Shown here piece after piece: positions 39,513 through 41,200 of a stretch of DNA of 41,200 nucleotides. The translations under genes were made by a program, and so were the position numbers. This stretch comes from a virus: the IMG/VR virus record IMGVR_UViG_3300025110_000036, positions 1 to 41,200 of that record. The stretch is one strand, 5' to 3'. Position 1 is the first letter of the stretch. Each line of letters starts with the position of its first letter. The notes under the pieces were generated by a model. The model worked only from the letters and a program-made list of their open reading frames with translations, did not search any database and was not told where the DNA came from.

Positions 39513-40171
39513 TATATTATTTCCATTTCTGATCTTTGTAGACCTGTTTGTGCACATGATATTTCATGCCAAAAGACAATTAAAGTCAAGCGCGATTCTT
39601 CTTCATTTGTTTGAGAAAATTGGTTTGCTGCATGCCATTCAGCAGCATCAAAACCAATACAACGATTATAAACATTAGCAAAACGAACAGTTTCTTCAAA
39701 GTCATTGTTGCTTTCAATTCTAAGTTTTTCAGCTTCTTCAGCAGAAATTTTACCCAGATTAAACTCTCTTTTTTTCATATTATTACGTGTAGTAATCATT
39801 GGACCCACACCTTTTTTGGGTTGATAAAGAGAAGTTCCTGAATTTAAGTTAGCATTTTTATTTAAAAAAATTAAATGAGTATGTAAATTTGGTGTATCAT
39901 TATGAACCCAACCTCTATCTGCTTGAGCATCTATTTTTTGAAAGTATGATAAAGCTCGATAAGCAACCATTGGAGCGGAAAGATGAAGTTTAAGGTATTT
40001 TGCACAAATAGCATTATGAAAAGAGGGATAAATTTTATCTAAAGACTCTGATCTTACACCTGGCCACATTCCTTTTGGTTCAGGTTTATATTCTAAGGAT
40101 TCTGCAAATCTTACAATTTCGTCAGGATGTTTAAAAAAATTATCTACACAAGTTATCGGAAATTGAAACAT
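39512..40171 (-). CDS. 2OG-Fe(II) oxygenase-like protein (DUF6445/P4H-like), 219 aa
   Basis: The iron-binding triad is visible: His90-x-Asp92 in a GWVHNDT sequence and His180 in EWHAANQF, with Arg194 (ESRLTLIVFW) placed to bind 2-oxoglutarate. The middle segment LHTHLIFLNKNANLNSG fits the double-stranded beta-helix strand order, and the N-terminal region contains MWPGVRS. The family resembles DUF6445 and viral prolyl-hydroxylase-like proteins; its substrate is unknown. The location between small basic head-region proteins and GroES suggests modification of a virion protein or of DNA, but this is inference. Its stop is fused to the next gene. Confidence 0.75.
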   Translation of the reverse strand: MFQFPITCVDNFFKHPDEIVRFAESLEYKPEPKGMWPGVRSESLDKIYPSFHNAICAKYLKLHLSAPMVAYRALSYFQKIDAQADRGWVHNDTPNLHTHLIFLNKNANLNSGTSLYQPKKGVGPMITTRNNMKKREFNLGKISAEEAEKLRIESNNDFEETVRFANVYNRCIGFDAAEWHAANQFSQTNEEESRLTLIVFWHEISCAQTGLQRSEMEII

Positions 40172-40185
40172 AATTTTCTTTCATA

Positions 40186-40482
40186 TTAACAGTCCCACTT
40201 TCTTAGTGCTTTATTAATTCTTGAATTAGGGTCTCGTGCCGTTTTAGCAGAAGTTAATCTCTTCTTCATACCCCCCATTCTTGCACAAAAGGACTTACGT
40301 CTTGAACTTGTTTTAGATTTTGTAGGTGCTTTTAATGTACCACCGGTTTGAGCTTTATAGCTTGCTCTACCTTTTTTATTTAATCCACCAGAAGGTGATT
40401 TACCTTCTTTTCTTTGCCATGCAGCAGATCCGCCACTATTCATATATGCTCTTCCATATCCTCTTAAAGCTGCGCCTGGCAT
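40186..40482 (-). CDS. Small basic phage protein with RRKSFCARMGGMK motif (DUF6321-like), 98 aa
   Basis: The protein shows a SPSGGLNKKGRASY segment, a TGGTLKAP stretch, and the motif RRKSFCARMGGMK followed by an ALRKWDC C-terminus, the pattern of small phage proteins in the DUF6321 group. Two cysteines lie in the C-terminal half. It is basic and without membrane segments. It forms the last member of a chain of coupled small basic genes leading to the oxygenase gene. Function unknown; binding nucleic acid is plausible from its charge. Confidence 0.72.
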   Translation of the reverse strand: MPGAALRGYGRAYMNSGGSAAWQRKEGKSPSGGLNKKGRASYKAQTGGTLKAPTKSKTSSRRKSFCARMGGMKKRLTSAKTARDPNSRINKALRKWDC

Positions 40483-40679
40483 TAGATCATTCCTTTGTAA
40501 TATTTTTCGTATGATTTATTTGATAAAATTTTTCCACCATATTCACTTCTTATGGCTTTTCCTATGTAGCCACCTTCATTAAGTTGAACTCTATTTTTCT
40601 TTTTCTTCTTAATTAGATTTTTACCACCACGGCCAATGCCGACAGTTGTTCCACCTTTTTTTCCAATCATGGAAAACAT
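40482..40679 (-). CDS. Small Lys-rich phage protein, 65 aa
   Basis: The sequence is very basic with a run of five or more lysines near residue 25 and a Gly-rich N-terminal part (IGKKGGTTVGIGRGGK). The C-terminus is a YEKYYKG helix. The start and stop are both fused to neighbours (TAATG). No family is assigned. It may bind DNA or RNA. Confidence 0.6.
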   Translation of the reverse strand: MFSMIGKKGGTTVGIGRGGKNLIKKKKKNRVQLNEGGYIGKAIRSEYGGKILSNKSYEKYYKGMI

Positions 40680-40876
40680 TATGCTTGGCTCCGTTTAATA
40701 GCTTTCTCCGTAGGTGCACCTTTAGCACCTTTAGCTCTCATTTTTTCGCCACGTTTTCTTTTTTGTGCGATGTTATACCAAAGACCTTTTTTAGCTGTTT
40801 TGCCTTCCTTAGTTACGTGCGTGTCACCACCTGCTCTAAAACCTTTTCTAGATTTATTTTTGTAGTCGTTTCTCAT
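40679..40876 (-). CDS. Small basic phage protein with GLWYNIAQKRKRGEKMR motif, 65 aa
   Basis: The central part (KKGLWYNIAQKRKRGEKMR, then KGAKGAPTE) matches a small conserved motif I recall from many marine phages. The protein is strongly basic, cysteine-free and probably helical. Both ends are fused to neighbours by TAATG, so translation is coupled in the small-protein chain. Function unknown; head or packaging association is suggested by position upstream of head genes. Confidence 0.65.
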   Translation of the reverse strand: MRNDYKNKSRKGFRAGGDTHVTKEGKTAKKGLWYNIAQKRKRGEKMRAKGAKGAPTEKAIKRSQA

Positions 40877-40998
40877 TATTTTTTCCTTAATTTTTTAATC
40901 TTCAGTTTTTTTAAATATTCTTTTGTCAAATTTCTACCAAGCGTTGGTTTAATTTTAACCGTTTTTAAAGGATCTTTTATAGATCGTTTATTACTCAT
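40876..40998 (-). CDS. Very small basic protein, 40 aa
   Basis: The ATG at 40998 is fused to the TAA of the preceding EF-hand-like gene, and its own TAA is fused to the next ATG at 40876, so the frame is bounded by two coupled junctions. The product has lysine in about a third of positions, a short RSIKDPLKTVKIKPTLGR start and a Lys/Leu helix at the C-terminus. It is likely a nucleic-acid-binding peptide. No family is recognised. Confidence 0.55.
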   Translation of the reverse strand: MSNKRSIKDPLKTVKIKPTLGRNLTKEYLKKLKIKKLRKK

Positions 40999-41192
40999 TA
41001 TTTTTTTCTTTTAGTTTTAGGTATTACACCTTTAGCCATTAAAATGTCTTTTTGTGTAATTTTGCCATCTCCTGAGTGATCAGGAAATTTAGCAGATTTA
41101 CCTGCTTTATAACCCATTCTTTTTCTCATCATACCACCACCCATAGCACCACGTCTATTTGTAGTTTGTGTATTGTGTCTTGGATTTGCCAT
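40998..41192 (-). CDS. Small basic protein with an EF-hand-like loop, 64 aa
   Basis: Residues about 37-50 read DHSGDGKITQKD, a near-perfect EF-hand/dockerin-type calcium loop (D1, S3, D5, G6, I8, D12), within a short basic protein. Such DxSGDGKIT loops preceded by GYKAG occur in small phage proteins near head genes; I recall close relatives in marine phages. The rest is Arg/Lys/Gly/Met-rich. It could bind a divalent ion and stabilise a head or connector part, which is inference. Start fused to an upstream stop at the window edge. Confidence 0.68.
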   Translation of the reverse strand: MANPRHNTQTTNRRGAMGGGMMRKRMGYKAGKSAKFPDHSGDGKITQKDILMAKGVIPKTKRKK

Positions 41193-41200
41193 TATTTTTT
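41192..41200 (-). CDS. 3' end of an upstream gene cut by the window
   Basis: The last bases read, on the minus strand, AAAAAATAATG: a TAA fused to the ATG at 41192, preceded by two lysine codons. As at the neighbouring junctions, this is probably the end of another small basic gene lying outside the window. Only the stop and up to two codons are present. Confidence 0.45.
   Translation of the reverse strand, partial: KK

Noticed and set aside
1-41200. tRNA genes, CRISPR arrays, insertion sequences
   Set aside because: No cloverleaf-like segment, spaced repeat array or transposase was seen; nearly all bases are covered by the phage genes listed.

Overview
The window is a contiguous, AT-rich piece of a tailed, podovirus-like bacteriophage genome, most likely a marine one. 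The gene set recalls marine podoviruses of SAR11/SAR116-type hosts: a T7/P22-like adaptor, a P22 gp10-like tail protein, a gpT-like capsid protein, very large ejection-type proteins, phage GroES and Hsp20, and lectin-like tail proteins. Host and lineage are inferences from family resemblance; no search was run. Packing is extreme. No stretch over about 170 bases lacks a gene, and nearly every gene lies on the minus strand, so transcription runs from high to low coordinates.

Layout in transcription order: 41200-40186 holds small, very basic proteins, one with an EF-hand-like loop. 40171-37415 holds a 2OG-Fe(II) oxygenase-like protein, a small protein, a GroES-like co-chaperonin and a scaffold-like protein. 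37340-34009 holds the capsid region (decoration-type proteins and the major capsid protein), with stable hairpins between genes. 33998-31479 holds head-tail adaptor proteins. 31470-22985 holds the host-recognition and tail genes: a 1021-aa fibre, a fibre-associated protein, a LamG+SPRY protein broken in two by a 107-bp tandem duplication, a triple-repeat protein and the gp10-like protein. 22985-13852 holds probable internal/ejection proteins ending in a 1499-aa protein. 13852-13045 holds two small membrane proteins (holin candidates) and Hsp20.

The replication block follows. The only clear plus-strand gene is a SNF2-type helicase (11461-12891). It shares a 36-bp region with the minus-strand early operon, where two face-to-face sigma70-like promoters overlap. 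That operon (11393-4422) encodes two conserved phage proteins, an SSB-like protein, an archaeo-eukaryotic-type primase, a UvrD/Dda-like helicase, a DUF3310 protein and a family A DNA polymerase with 3'-5' exonuclease. The left end (4413-7) is an envelope cassette: tiny membrane peptides, an eight-cysteine 40-aa peptide, a lipoprotein, two exported proteins and two membrane/coiled-coil proteins.

No terminase, portal, RNA polymerase, integrase, recognisable endolysin or tRNA was found. Terminase and portal would be expected just beyond the right edge. Seventeen gene junctions inside the window, plus one at its right edge, use the same TAATG stop/start overlap, so translational coupling seems to be the main expression strategy. 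Several small genes (27-54 aa) were found by reading these junctions.
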